Assembly: GCF_020171725.1 (NCBI RefSeq)
Contig: NZ_JAIVAJ010000001.1
Span: 248,001 to 312,000, forward strand
From: Halobacillus litoralis
GTDB lineage: Bacteria > Bacillota > Bacilli > Bacillales > Halobacillaceae
DNA: 64,000 nucleotides
Direction: 5' to 3'
Below, one piece after another: positions 18,333 through 25,899 of the stretch. A program made the translations under genes and the position numbers. Numbering within the stretch: position 1 is the first letter of the stretch; each line of letters starts with the position of its first letter. The notes under the pieces are model-generated. The model did not search any database. It was given only the letters and a program-made list of their open reading frames with translations, and was not told the DNA's origin.

Positions 18333-18518
18333 TTACCGTCCTCCCTTCCGACTTGTTTTTTTAGCGAACATGTATTTCAGTCCATAATAAACAACCCAGA
18401 ATAAGGCAAGTACGGCGAAGGAATAATAGCGGTGTTCCTGAGGCAGTAGAAAATAGCAGAGTAATGCCATCATAAGAAAAGGCGGCATAAGCATCCAATA
18501 CAATTTATCTTGACCCAA
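18333..18518 (-). CDS. Small two-span membrane protein, unknown
   Basis: The 61-residue product has two hydrophobic helices (MLMPPFLMMALLCYFLL; YYSFAVLALFWVVYYGL) and a very basic tail (KKTSRKGGR). The start is a TTG at 18518 with AAGGAG upstream; the closer ATG is in another frame and gives only 17 codons. It is likely cotranscribed with the next membrane protein gene. Confidence 0.6.
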   Translation of the reverse strand: MGQDKLYWMLMPPFLMMALLCYFLLPQEHRYYSFAVLALFWVVYYGLKYMFAKKTSRKGGR

Positions 18519-18583
18519 AACATACGCTCCTTCTTTTTTTATTTCTCTTTATTAGCTTCTCTATTTCTCATGTAAAACCCTCT

Positions 18584-19399
18584 TTATCCTTCATTCAGCC
18601 AGTCGTAATAGACCGTATCCTCATCCTCCAGCACTTCCTGGTGGACACATTTTTTAAAGGCCACAATCATCCCGCCATACAGGTAGGAAGGAAAACTTGC
18701 CTTCACCTTGCCGTTTTTAAAAACATAGATCGCTTGCTTGAACGTTTCCTGGATTTGCGGGAGATAGGCTTCGAGCGGCTGTGTCAGATTCACTTTTCGA
18801 TAGGCAGTTACAATCGTTCTCCAGACACGCTCCACTTCCTGCAACGGGAAGAACGAGTGCGCGAGGTTTGCAAAAGAAGATGGAATGAAAGACGGGAGGT
18901 AAGAGGCGTCCATAGATACAGTCTTACTATGGTCTTCGTTTACTCTTGGTTTATGCTTAGTTTCCGGTTCCGAATTCAGGCTTCCGGCGTTGATGCTGGT
19001 AGGTTGAGTGGACTTTGTTGGGGTGTCAGGAAGGGTATCAACTGGGGTGTCATCAACGAGCGAAAGAAGGTCATCCTGTGGCAGGATGATTAAGAGATTT
19101 GCTCCCTGCTTTCCATTCGGCTTGCACGTTTTCAAACGCTGCAACAGGCGGGTTTCAACGAGTCGGTTGATCGTGCGGATGACGGTGCTTCTGCTGACTC
19201 CTGTGTTTTTCATGATCGTATCGACTTTCGCAAACGAGACGCCGGGGAATTTGACAGAATGACGCCAAACCGATGTAAGAACGGCAATATTTCCTTCCGA
19301 CAGTTTTGCTTTATGTTTTTTCAAATAAGAGCGGACGTGAAGGTCCATCTCCTTAACGGACTGAAAAGACTGATAAGCTTGAATAGTAGATAAATCCAT
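18584..19399 (-). CDS. Winged-helix DNA-binding protein of unknown role
   Basis: The 271-residue protein starts at the ATG at 19399 with GAGGTG upstream; the frame is open much further but without a ribosome site. Residues 15-110 form a helix-turn-helix (FAKVDTIMKNTGVSRSTVIRT) followed by a basic wing, resembling chromosomal and plasmid replication-initiator-like HTH proteins of Bacillus. A polar linker rich in Thr, Pro and Ser (125-175) leads to a helical C-terminal part. The target is unknown. It sits next to a group of tiny membrane proteins. Confidence 0.75.
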   Translation of the reverse strand: MDLSTIQAYQSFQSVKEMDLHVRSYLKKHKAKLSEGNIAVLTSVWRHSVKFPGVSFAKVDTIMKNTGVSRSTVIRTINRLVETRLLQRLKTCKPNGKQGANLLIILPQDDLLSLVDDTPVDTLPDTPTKSTQPTSINAGSLNSEPETKHKPRVNEDHSKTVSMDASYLPSFIPSSFANLAHSFFPLQEVERVWRTIVTAYRKVNLTQPLEAYLPQIQETFKQAIYVFKNGKVKASFPSYLYGGMIVAFKKCVHQEVLEDEDTVYYDWLNEG

Positions 19400-19493
19400 G
19401 ACAGGCACCTCGATTATCTTCTTTATATCTATAATCGAAGCGAGTCGAATTTTGGTGTCGCTCTTTTGAAAAAAGTTTTCCCACCATATGATG

Positions 19494-19694
19494 TCAGGCG
19501 TCTCCTCCGCCTCCACCGACATGGCTGCCTCCATGTACATATTCCTTCGCTTTCGCCCGTTCATAGCCCTCTTCATTAGTCTTTTCCACTTCCATCTGCC
19601 TGATCGGGGGCTCATGCTTCTTGTTGGCTTCCTTTACCTTAGCGTAAATAACGACACCGACTGCCGCGCTGATTCCTATAATCGGCCAGATCAT
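19494..19694 (-). CDS. Small single-span membrane protein with glycine-rich tail
   Basis: The 66-residue product has one N-terminal hydrophobic helix (IIGISAAVGVVIYA), then a charged helix and a tail GGSHVGGGGGDA. AAAGGAGGTGA sits before its ATG; that ribosome site includes the last codons of the upstream 43-residue gene, so translation is probably coupled. Function unknown. Confidence 0.65.
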   Translation of the reverse strand: MIWPIIGISAAVGVVIYAKVKEANKKHEPPIRQMEVEKTNEEGYERAKAKEYVHGGSHVGGGGGDA

Positions 19695-19698
19695 GCTG

Positions 19699-19830
19699 TC
19701 ACCTCCTTTTCCACCAGAAAAAAAGATAAATGGCGATCACGATAAAAATGAGGACCCACCCATAGAAAAGGGGGTCTCCAAGTATAAAGTAACGGTCTTC
19801 GTAAGCATAATCCGTCGTCAAACGTTTCAT
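19699..19830 (-). CDS. Very small single-span membrane protein (43 residues)
   Basis: An ATG at 19830 with GGGGTGTGG upstream opens a 43-codon frame: polar N-terminus (KRLTTDYAYEDRYF), one hydrophobic helix (YGWVLIFIVIAIYLFFW) and a basic end KRR. Its last codons AAA AGG AGG TGA form the ribosome site of the next gene. It lies between a lipoprotein gene and the 66-residue membrane protein gene, probably in one operon. Unrecognised family. Confidence 0.6.
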   Translation of the reverse strand: MKRLTTDYAYEDRYFILGDPLFYGWVLIFIVIAIYLFFWWKRR

Positions 19831-19855
19831 ATCCACACCCCATCTGATTTCCGGA

Positions 19856-20344
19856 TCACCACCACTCTAATACCTGATCTATGTCAACACTCATGTTCCC
19901 ATCCCTCAGTTCGGCTAGCGGGTGTCCTGAGGAGATCAACAGCTTTTCATCGCGCAGGAAGGCTTTTTCTTGAACCGTGTACGTTTCTCCATCTTCTTCA
20001 ACGTGCAAAAGTACGTGATGCCAAAAAGAATGTCCATCCTCGTATTCAATCTCGGTAATCTCATAGTCTTTGATCTGAAAATCTAAATCCTTACGAGCAT
20101 CTATTTTTTCCTTATAGAATGCTTCCGCCTCTTGATCAGGTCGTGAAGTGTCCACACGTTTACCGTCAGACACGTCGTATAATTGAAGTTGTTCAAATGC
20201 CTTGTCGTAGTCTTCCTCGACGAGACCTTGATAGTAATCATGAATCAATGCTTCAGCCTTCCGCTCTTCCTTCTGCTGAGCCAATACACCGCACCCTGCT
20301 AAAACTGCGATGAGGAGTACCGCTACTATCGACTTTTTATACAA
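19856..20344 (-). CDS. Putative lipoprotein
   Basis: The product begins YKKSIVAVLLIAVLAGCG, a lipoprotein signal with lipobox LAGC, and continues as an acidic soluble domain of about 140 residues (ALIHDYYQGLVEEDYDKAF). I favour the TTG at 20344, which follows GGTGTGG and gives a normal signal peptide; the ATG at 20362 lacks a ribosome site. It leads the group of small membrane protein genes. Confidence 0.75.
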   Translation of the reverse strand: MYKKSIVAVLLIAVLAGCGVLAQQKEERKAEALIHDYYQGLVEEDYDKAFEQLQLYDVSDGKRVDTSRPDQEAEAFYKEKIDARKDLDFQIKDYEITEIEYEDGHSFWHHVLLHVEEDGETYTVQEKAFLRDEKLLISSGHPLAELRDGNMSVDIDQVLEWW

Positions 20345-20430
20345 AAGATCCACACCATCCATTTACAGCATTTTGTATAATATCCATTATCAGTGTAGCA
20401 CAAATGAGTGGGCACTTTAACCTCTCTATA

Positions 20431-20466
20431 CAAAAAGAGCGCCGGTCGGTTCAGACCAGCGCTCTT
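20431..20466 (-). terminator. Terminator of yloU-fakA
   Basis: AAGAGCGC-C-GGTC and GACC-A-GCGCTCTT pair around a 6-base loop. On the minus strand a T run follows, 12 bp after the fakA stop. Confidence 0.85.
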
Positions 20467-20477
20467 GCTCATACATA

Positions 20478-22142
20478 TTATTCAACGGAGAAAATGTAAG
20501 AATAAATCGGTTGTCCACCCTGGTGGATCTCAACCTCTAAATCTTCGAACGTTTCCTCGATATATTCTTCTAATTCAGCGACTTCTTTTTCCTCAACATC
20601 CTCACCGACGAGAATCGTGATGATTTCGTCCTCATCTTCGTCGATCAGCTGGTTCAGAAGCGTCTTCGCTGCTGTGAACTTATCTTTATCGGTAGCAGAA
20701 ATCTTGCCTTCTGCGATGCCCATATAGTGACCTTTTTTAATCGTCATTCCTTCAATCTGCGTATCCCGAACGGCATACGTAATTTGACCAGTCTTCACTT
20801 CAGACATAAGACTTGTCATTTCGTCCGTATTCGTTTCGAGATCCGCTTCAGGGTTGAAGCCGAGCATTGCGCTCATGCCTTGTGGAATCGTCTTCGTCTT
20901 CACGACTGATACCGGAATTTCAGCAAGCTCTGCTGCTTGATCCGCTGCCATGATGATGTTCTTGTTGTTCGGTAAAATAATGACGTTCTCAGCATGCGCT
21001 TCTTTAATCGCTTCTGAAAGGTCCTGCGTACTTGGGTTCATCGTCTGACCACCTTGAATGACGACGTTCGCTCCGAGGCTTTCAAAGAGCTTCTTGATTC
21101 CGTCACCCATAGCAACCGTTACGATCCCGTAAGGAGCCTTCTTCTCAGACTTTTTCTTCTTTTTCTTGTCTCCTACGATCGACGTATGCTGTTCACGCAT
21201 ATTCTCAATCTTCATGTTGATCAGACTACCGAACTGCTGCCCGAGTGTCAGCGCTTCCCCCGGGTTCTCAGCGTGAACGTGAACTTTGACCAGCTCTTCA
21301 TCCGAAACGACCAATAGGGAGTCACCCAGCTTGCTTAACTGATCGCGGAACGCCTCATCTGTATAAGGATTCTGCTCTAGTTTGTCCTCCTCGAACTTAA
21401 CCATGAATTCAGTACAGTAACCGAACTCGATATCTTCTGTGTTCATGAAGTCCTGAGCAAGCTTGTGGTGCTCGGCATTGACCATGTCATCCATGGAAAC
21501 CGCATCTTCCACGTCAGGAAGCTCTTCTCCCTTCAGATTAGCAAGGAACCCTTCATAAATCGTAAGGAGACCCTGCCCTCCACTGTCGACGACTCCGACT
21601 TCTTTCAGGACAGGTAGTAATTCCGGTGTGCGCTTCAAGGATTTCTTCGCTGCATCGACGACCGCTTCCATGAAGTCAATGACGTCCTCATGCTGCTCCG
21701 CAAGCTCTACAGATGCTTCAGCAGAGTCCTTTGCAACCGTTAGAATCGTACCTTCAACAGGCTTCATGACAGCTTTATATGCCGTCGTCACACCGCCTTG
21801 AAGACCATCAGACAAGTCTTTCGTGGTAAGCGTCTCTTTGTCTTCAATCGCTTTTCCAAACCCGCGGAAAATTTGAGACAAGATGACACCGGAGTTTCCT
21901 CGGGCACCCATAAGAAGCCCTTTAGATAGTGCCTGGGCCACCACTCCGGCATGGTTCTCCTTTACCGATTTCACTTCCTCTGCTCCGGAAGTCATCGATA
22001 GATTCATATTGGTTCCGGTATCACCATCTGGAACCGGGAATACGTTCAGAGCATCGATCATCTGCGAGTTCCTCGTCAGGTGATGCGCTCCCTGTAAGAT
22101 CATTTCGGCTAACTGTTTGCCGTCAATAGTTTGTAACGTCAC
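20478..22142 (-). CDS. fakA: Fatty acid kinase ATP-binding subunit FakA (YloV, DAK2 domain)
   Basis: The 554-residue protein has an N-terminal DAK2 nucleotide-binding domain (NVFPVPDGDTGTNM, GARGNSGVILSQ) and a C-terminal DegV-related half. With a DegV-type FakB it phosphorylates free fatty acids for membrane lipid synthesis; FakB is not in the window. A lysine-rich patch lies in the middle. The start is GTG behind AAAGGAGG. It lies 31 bp behind the Asp23-family gene, as in Bacillus, but the sdaA and recG genes that follow there are absent here. Confidence 0.93.
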   Translation of the reverse strand: MTLQTIDGKQLAEMILQGAHHLTRNSQMIDALNVFPVPDGDTGTNMNLSMTSGAEEVKSVKENHAGVVAQALSKGLLMGARGNSGVILSQIFRGFGKAIEDKETLTTKDLSDGLQGGVTTAYKAVMKPVEGTILTVAKDSAEASVELAEQHEDVIDFMEAVVDAAKKSLKRTPELLPVLKEVGVVDSGGQGLLTIYEGFLANLKGEELPDVEDAVSMDDMVNAEHHKLAQDFMNTEDIEFGYCTEFMVKFEEDKLEQNPYTDEAFRDQLSKLGDSLLVVSDEELVKVHVHAENPGEALTLGQQFGSLINMKIENMREQHTSIVGDKKKKKKSEKKAPYGIVTVAMGDGIKKLFESLGANVVIQGGQTMNPSTQDLSEAIKEAHAENVIILPNNKNIIMAADQAAELAEIPVSVVKTKTIPQGMSAMLGFNPEADLETNTDEMTSLMSEVKTGQITYAVRDTQIEGMTIKKGHYMGIAEGKISATDKDKFTAAKTLLNQLIDEDEDEIITILVGEDVEEKEVAELEEYIEETFEDLEVEIHQGGQPIYSYIFSVE

Positions 22143-22173
22143 GCTTACTTCCTCCTTTGACTACAACAAAGAC

Positions 22174-22536
22174 CTATTCGCTCGTCACGCGAACCCCTTG
22201 AATGTAAATATTCACAGAGTCCACCGACAAGCCTACCGTTTTACTAAGTGTGTATTTAACTTGAGATTGTACGTTGTGTGCAACTTCTGAAATTTTTGTT
22301 CCGTAGCTTACGATGATATACATATCTATATGAAGGTGATCTTCTTCCTGTCTGACAACGACGCCTTTTGAAAAATTCTCTTTTCTCAGCATTTCTGTCA
22401 GGCCGTCACGAATCTGGCTCTTGGACGCCATACCTACAATGCCGTAGCACTCAACGGCTGCTCCACCTGCAATAGTAGAAATCACTTCGTTCGTAATGGT
22501 AATATGACCATTTTGGTTATACAAATCAACGGACAT
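22174..22536 (-). CDS. yloU: Asp23/Gls24 family envelope stress protein (YloU)
   Basis: The 120-residue protein matches the Asp23/Gls24 family: ISTIAGGAAVECYGIVGM at 19-36 and a conserved C-terminus VDSVNIYIQGV. Members bind the membrane or act in cell-envelope homeostasis. GGAGG precedes the ATG. It is cotranscribed with fakA and divergent from rpmB. Confidence 0.92.
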   Translation of the reverse strand: MSVDLYNQNGHITITNEVISTIAGGAAVECYGIVGMASKSQIRDGLTEMLRKENFSKGVVVRQEEDHLHIDMYIIVSYGTKISEVAHNVQSQVKYTLSKTVGLSVDSVNIYIQGVRVTSE

Positions 22537-22704
22537 GGGGAATCCTCCTTTTTAACTCCAACTACTTTTACTCATTATAACACAAATTACCTTATACGAG
22601 CTTACATGAGGGAGCTCGACTTATGCATAATTCCCCTTCTATACTTTGTAACAAATCTCTCTGTCTGTCAAGAAAAAGTTCTTTATATAATTACAGCTCA
22701 CTTA

Positions 22705-22733
22705 TTGCATGGCTATTGGGGATATGATATAGT
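22705..22733 (+). promoter_or_regulatory. rpmB promoter
   Basis: TTGCAT (22705-22710) and TATAGT (22728-22733) are exactly 17 bases apart, about 45 bp before the rpmB ATG. Confidence 0.65.
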
Positions 22734-22778
22734 AACGTAGTATCTGATGATTTATGTATGTAACAGGAGGGATTTTTA

Positions 22779-22964
22779 ATGGCACGCAGTGTAATTTCGG
22801 GCAAAGGTACCCGTTCAGGTAACCACCGTTCACACGCAATGAACGCTAATAAACGTCAATTCAAAGCTAACCTACAAAAAGTACGCATCATGGTTGACGG
22901 TAAGCCTCAAAAAGCTTATGTAACAGCTCGCGAGCTTAAGTCTGGTAAAGTTCAACGCGTATAA
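22779..22964 (+). CDS. rpmB: 50S ribosomal protein L28
   Basis: The 61-residue protein is very basic and matches bL28 over its full length ([30 protein letters not shown]). It carries no zinc-binding cysteines, so it is the zinc-free form. AGGAGG precedes the ATG. The single plus-strand gene within a minus-strand block, opposite yloU and next to spoVM, is the Bacillus arrangement. Confidence 0.96.
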   Translation: MARSVISGKGTRSGNHRSHAMNANKRQFKANLQKVRIMVDGKPQKAYVTARELKSGKVQRV

Positions 22965-22977
22965 TTTAAATAAGCGT

Positions 22978-23010
22978 CAAAAAAAGCACCCCGAAACGGG
23001 TGCTTTTTTT
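22978..23010 (+). terminator. rpmB terminator
   Basis: GCACCC and GGGTGC, extended by A and T runs (AAAAAAA / TTTTTTT), pair around CGAAAC right behind the gene. Confidence 0.9.
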
Positions 23011-23215
23011 GTATGTATTCTTCCTCTCCCATAACCCCGTCCTCACCCACACCCACACGAGAAGAGACACCCCCTCCCCCTACTCAAAGCTTAAGTGAGA
23101 GGCAGAACTGTCACAATCATTTCCCAGAAGCCGCATCATAACAATTCTCTCAAAACGCACCTTCGCTAATAGATGCTGTCCTGATGTCATAGGGTTCTGT
23201 ATCCACTGCTATCGC

Positions 23216-23338
23216 AAAGTGGGGTGGAAAATGGCGAGACTCCTGTGGGATACAGGTACAGCGTGAGACCCCGGAAGGCGTAAGCCTGAGGAGGCTCACG
23301 GTACCCCACGGAAAGCGAGCTATTTTCCACCCCACTTT
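23216..23338. repeat. Dispersed ~120-bp repeat, copy 2
   Basis: The ends AAAGTGGGGTGGAAAAT and ATTTTCCACCCCACTTT are exact inverted repeats, and the interior repeats the GAGACTCC, GAGACCCCGGAA and GAGGAGGCTCACGG blocks of copy 1. It fills part of the 540-bp space between rpmB and spoVM, which otherwise shows only the two terminators and a spoVM 3' tail with the hairpin CAAGCG-GCATA-CGCTTG (minus strand, near 23433). Confidence 0.92.
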
Positions 23339-23377
23339 AAACTCTCCATTTCATACAGAACCGTTCGACAAACAATA

Positions 23378-23403
23378 AAAAGCACCCTGATACGGGTGCT
23401 TTT
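23378..23403 (-). terminator. Terminator after spoVM
   Basis: AAAAGCACCC and GGGTGCTTTT pair around TGATAC. The minus strand continues with TTATTGTTT. It lies about 100 bp after the spoVM stop and would end the prpC-to-spoVM transcript. Confidence 0.75.
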
Positions 23404-23505
23404 CTGTGCCTCTTTTCAGCGGGGCGTCCAAGCGTATGCCGCTTGTCTAACCGGAAATAGACAATGAATCCGGCATCCGCTCGCCTGGTAAGAGATCAAC
23501 CGGTC

Positions 23506-23586
23506 TTAATCTTTTTTAAAAGTACTCATGACTGCGCGCACTATACCCCCGAGAAACCGCGGGAGTTTGATCGTATAGAATTTCAA
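23506..23586 (-). CDS. spoVM: Stage V sporulation protein M (26 residues)
   Basis: A TTG at 23586, preceded by GGAGGAGGGG, opens a 26-codon frame whose product contains KFYTIKLPRFLGGIVRA and ends STFKKD. This matches the amphipathic helix of SpoVM, including the proline at position 9, and its position behind thiN is the one in Bacillus. SpoVM recognises the positive curvature of the forespore membrane and anchors coat assembly through SpoIVA. The TTG start is unusual for this gene. It shows the organism is a spore former. Confidence 0.93.
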   Translation of the reverse strand: MKFYTIKLPRFLGGIVRAVMSTFKKD

Positions 23587-23633
23587 AGAGCCCCCTCCTC
23601 CTATAACAAGCTAAAGCGTTCATTCTCTCTTAG

Positions 23634-24287
23634 CTAGGTCAAATCTTTGCTCCTTATTACTAAGAGTATGCCTGACCGGAACGAAAAAGTACCTGTATCT
23701 TCAATCAGTTGATTCGAAACACACAAGGTCGAACCGTAAGGAAGATCCGCCTCATGCAAAGGGTAATAAAACCCTTCCAAAGTAATTCCGGTAACCTCCA
23801 ATGTGACAGGTAAAAAAGAAACATAAGGATAAGAGCGATTTGTTTTCAGTGTATGCTTGCCAGGCTCAACTAATGACACCCTATTCTGCCGATCGATGAT
23901 GGTTGCGTTGATTCCTTTCTTTCTCAGTGGAAATAAGGTTTGAATATTGGCAAGGGTATGGTCGGCCCGCCCTCCGGTCACCCCGAATAACAGAATATGT
24001 TCCGGGTTCCTCTTTTGTGCCTCTCGAATGGCAAGCTCAAGGTCCGTTTCATCCTTTTCATCCGGGTAATCTTTGAAAATACGTGCACGAGCTTGTATGT
24101 TCTTTCTGGATGGCGCCGAGACCGAATCGAAATCCCCGATGGCAAGATCCGGCGTAATGCCTTGATGCAGCAGGACTTCAGCCCCTTGATCGGCCCCGAT
24201 CCACATCACATGATCATCGTCAAATTCTTTCAGGTCTGGGATGTATCCTTTCGGGCTCCCCCCAACAATCGCAATCGTTTTGGTCAT
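23634..24287 (-). CDS. thiN: Thiamine diphosphokinase
   Basis: The 217-residue protein has the ThiN motifs GADQGAE, IGDFDS and TGGRADHTLANI. It transfers pyrophosphate from ATP to thiamine. The ATG at 24287 has GGAGAG upstream; the frame continues upstream into a terminator and is not used. It follows rpe as in Bacillus, but a terminator-like hairpin separates the two. Confidence 0.93.
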   Translation of the reverse strand: MTKTIAIVGGSPKGYIPDLKEFDDDHVMWIGADQGAEVLLHQGITPDLAIGDFDSVSAPSRKNIQARARIFKDYPDEKDETDLELAIREAQKRNPEHILLFGVTGGRADHTLANIQTLFPLRKKGINATIIDRQNRVSLVEPGKHTLKTNRSYPYVSFLPVTLEVTGITLEGFYYPLHEADLPYGSTLCVSNQLIEDTGTFSFRSGILLVIRSKDLT

Positions 24288-24328
24288 ATCTAATCTCTCC
24301 TTGAAATCTATGTAAAATGATTTATAAA

Positions 24329-24360
24329 AAAACCTAAAGGCGTCATACACCTTTAGGCTT
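24329..24360 (-). terminator. Terminator-like hairpin between rpe and thiN
   Basis: CCTAAAGG and CCTTTAGG pair around a 9-base loop, and the minus strand continues with a run of seven T. It sits 6 bp after the rpe stop and would reduce transcription into thiN unless read through. Confidence 0.75.
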
Positions 24361-24365
24361 CTACA

Positions 24366-25016
24366 TTACAAGGCGTTTCGGATCTCATCCATCGCCTGTT
24401 TACGGTCTTCCTTTTTGAAAACGGCGCTGCCTGCTACGAGCACATCCGCTCCTGCGTCTGTACACGTTTTCGCGGTTTCAGCTGTTACGCCTCCGTCGAT
24501 TTCGATTTCAAAATCGAGTCCCATTTCCTCGCGCCATTCGGCAATCTGGCGGATCTTCGGAACGACGGATGAAAGGAACGATTGTCCACCGAATCCAGGG
24601 TTAACCGTCATAAGAAGGACAAGGTCCACTTCCGCAAGAACCGGTTTGATGAACTCAGCAGGCGTCGCAGGATTGATCACGACACCCGGCTTCACGTCGT
24701 AGCTTTTGATCAATTGGAGCGTGCGGTGCAGGTGGGTACACGTTTCCTGGTGAACCGTAATGATGTCACTCCCCGCCTTCGCGAAGGCTTCAATGTATTG
24801 ATCAGGGTTTTCAATCATCAAGTGAACATCGAGCGGCAGATCCGTTACCGGGCGGATCGCTTCCACAATCATCGGTCCAAGTGAAATGTTCGGCACATAG
24901 TGGCCGTCCATCACATCGACATGAATGTAATCGGCTCCGCCACGGTCTACGTCTTGTATCTCTTCTCCCAGCTTCGCAAAATCAGATGCGAGAATGGATG
25001 GTGCAATTTTTGTCAT
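24366..25016 (-). CDS. rpe: Ribulose-phosphate 3-epimerase
   Basis: The 216-residue TIM barrel has the family motifs IAPSILASDFAKL, HVDVMDGHYVPN, MTVNPGFGGQ and IDGGV with the metal-ligand His and Asp residues. It interconverts ribulose 5-phosphate and xylulose 5-phosphate. It starts one base behind the rsgA stop. Confidence 0.96.
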   Translation of the reverse strand: MTKIAPSILASDFAKLGEEIQDVDRGGADYIHVDVMDGHYVPNISLGPMIVEAIRPVTDLPLDVHLMIENPDQYIEAFAKAGSDIITVHQETCTHLHRTLQLIKSYDVKPGVVINPATPAEFIKPVLAEVDLVLLMTVNPGFGGQSFLSSVVPKIRQIAEWREEMGLDFEIEIDGGVTAETAKTCTDAGADVLVAGSAVFKKEDRKQAMDEIRNAL

Positions 25017-25017
25017 G

Positions 25018-25899
25018 TTAGTACCTCGGCTTTCTGTTCTGAATTTCTTCTAAAAAGTGTACGTAATGATCGTATCTCTGTTGTGAGATCGTACCGTCCT
25101 CCACGCCTGCCTTGACGGCACATTTCGGCTCTTTGTTGTGCAGGCATCCACGGAACTTGCAGTCGTTCTGCACCTCTACAAATTCAGGGAAGCACTCCGG
25201 CAGTTGATCAAGCTCGAGATCCCCGAATTCAAGTGAACTGAAGCCCGGCGTATCGGCTACCAATCCGCCTGATATTTCGTAGAGCTCCACGTGTCTGGTC
25301 GTGTGTTTACCACGACCTAGGCTTTCCGAAATATCATCGGTATCGATGGAAAGTCTAGGGTCGATGGAATTCAGAAGGGATGACTTCCCGACACCTGACT
25401 GACCGGCAATCACCGTGGTCCGACCTGACAAATGAGACTGAACTTGATCCATCGATGACGGGTCATTGACAGAAGATAAAATGACAGAGTAGCCGATCTT
25501 TTCGTACATCGCTTTATAACTCTCCATTTCTTTGACTTCTCCATCTGTCAGCTGGTCCATTTTTGAAATGACAATGAACGGTTCGATGCGTTTCGCTTCA
25601 ACAAGGACGAGAAAACGGTCCAGAAGAAGCGCGTTGAAGTCCGGCTTGACTGCCGATGTTACGATCAACGCCTGATCTACATTAGCGATCGGCGGACGGA
25701 CGAATTCGTTCTTTCGATTGTCGATCGATAGAATGTAGCCCTCTTCCTGATTGTCAGCCTTGAACTCCACATTGTCGCCTACAAGCGGTGTGACTTTCTT
25801 CTTTCTGAAGTTTCCCCGGCCTCTGCATTGATACACGTCCCCATCGTGAAGGACGTAGTAAAAGCCTGCCAGTGCCTTAATGATCTTGCCTGTTGTCAT
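25018..25899 (-). CDS. rsgA: Ribosome small-subunit-dependent GTPase RsgA (CpgA/YloQ)
   Basis: The 293-residue circularly permuted GTPase has an N-terminal OB fold, then G4 (ISKMD), G1 (GQSGVGKSSLLN) and G3 (DTPGFS), and a zinc site CKFRGCLHNKEPKC. It helps mature the 30S subunit. It overlaps the prkC stop by 4 bp (ATGA), so it is translated with the kinase, which is known to phosphorylate this protein in Bacillus. Confidence 0.96.
   Translation of the reverse strand: MTTGKIIKALAGFYYVLHDGDVYQCRGRGNFRKKKVTPLVGDNVEFKADNQEEGYILSIDNRKNEFVRPPIANVDQALIVTSAVKPDFNALLLDRFLVLVEAKRIEPFIVISKMDQLTDGEVKEMESYKAMYEKIGYSVILSSVNDPSSMDQVQSHLSGRTTVIAGQSGVGKSSLLNSIDPRLSIDTDDISESLGRGKHTTRHVELYEISGGLVADTPGFSSLEFGDLELDQLPECFPEFVEVQNDCKFRGCLHNKEPKCAVKAGVEDGTISQQRYDHYVHFLEEIQNRKPRY

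Noticed and set aside
19400-19615. N-terminal extension of the winged-helix protein
   Set aside because: It overlaps the 3' end of the 66-residue gene in another frame and has no ribosome site; the ATG at 19399 does.
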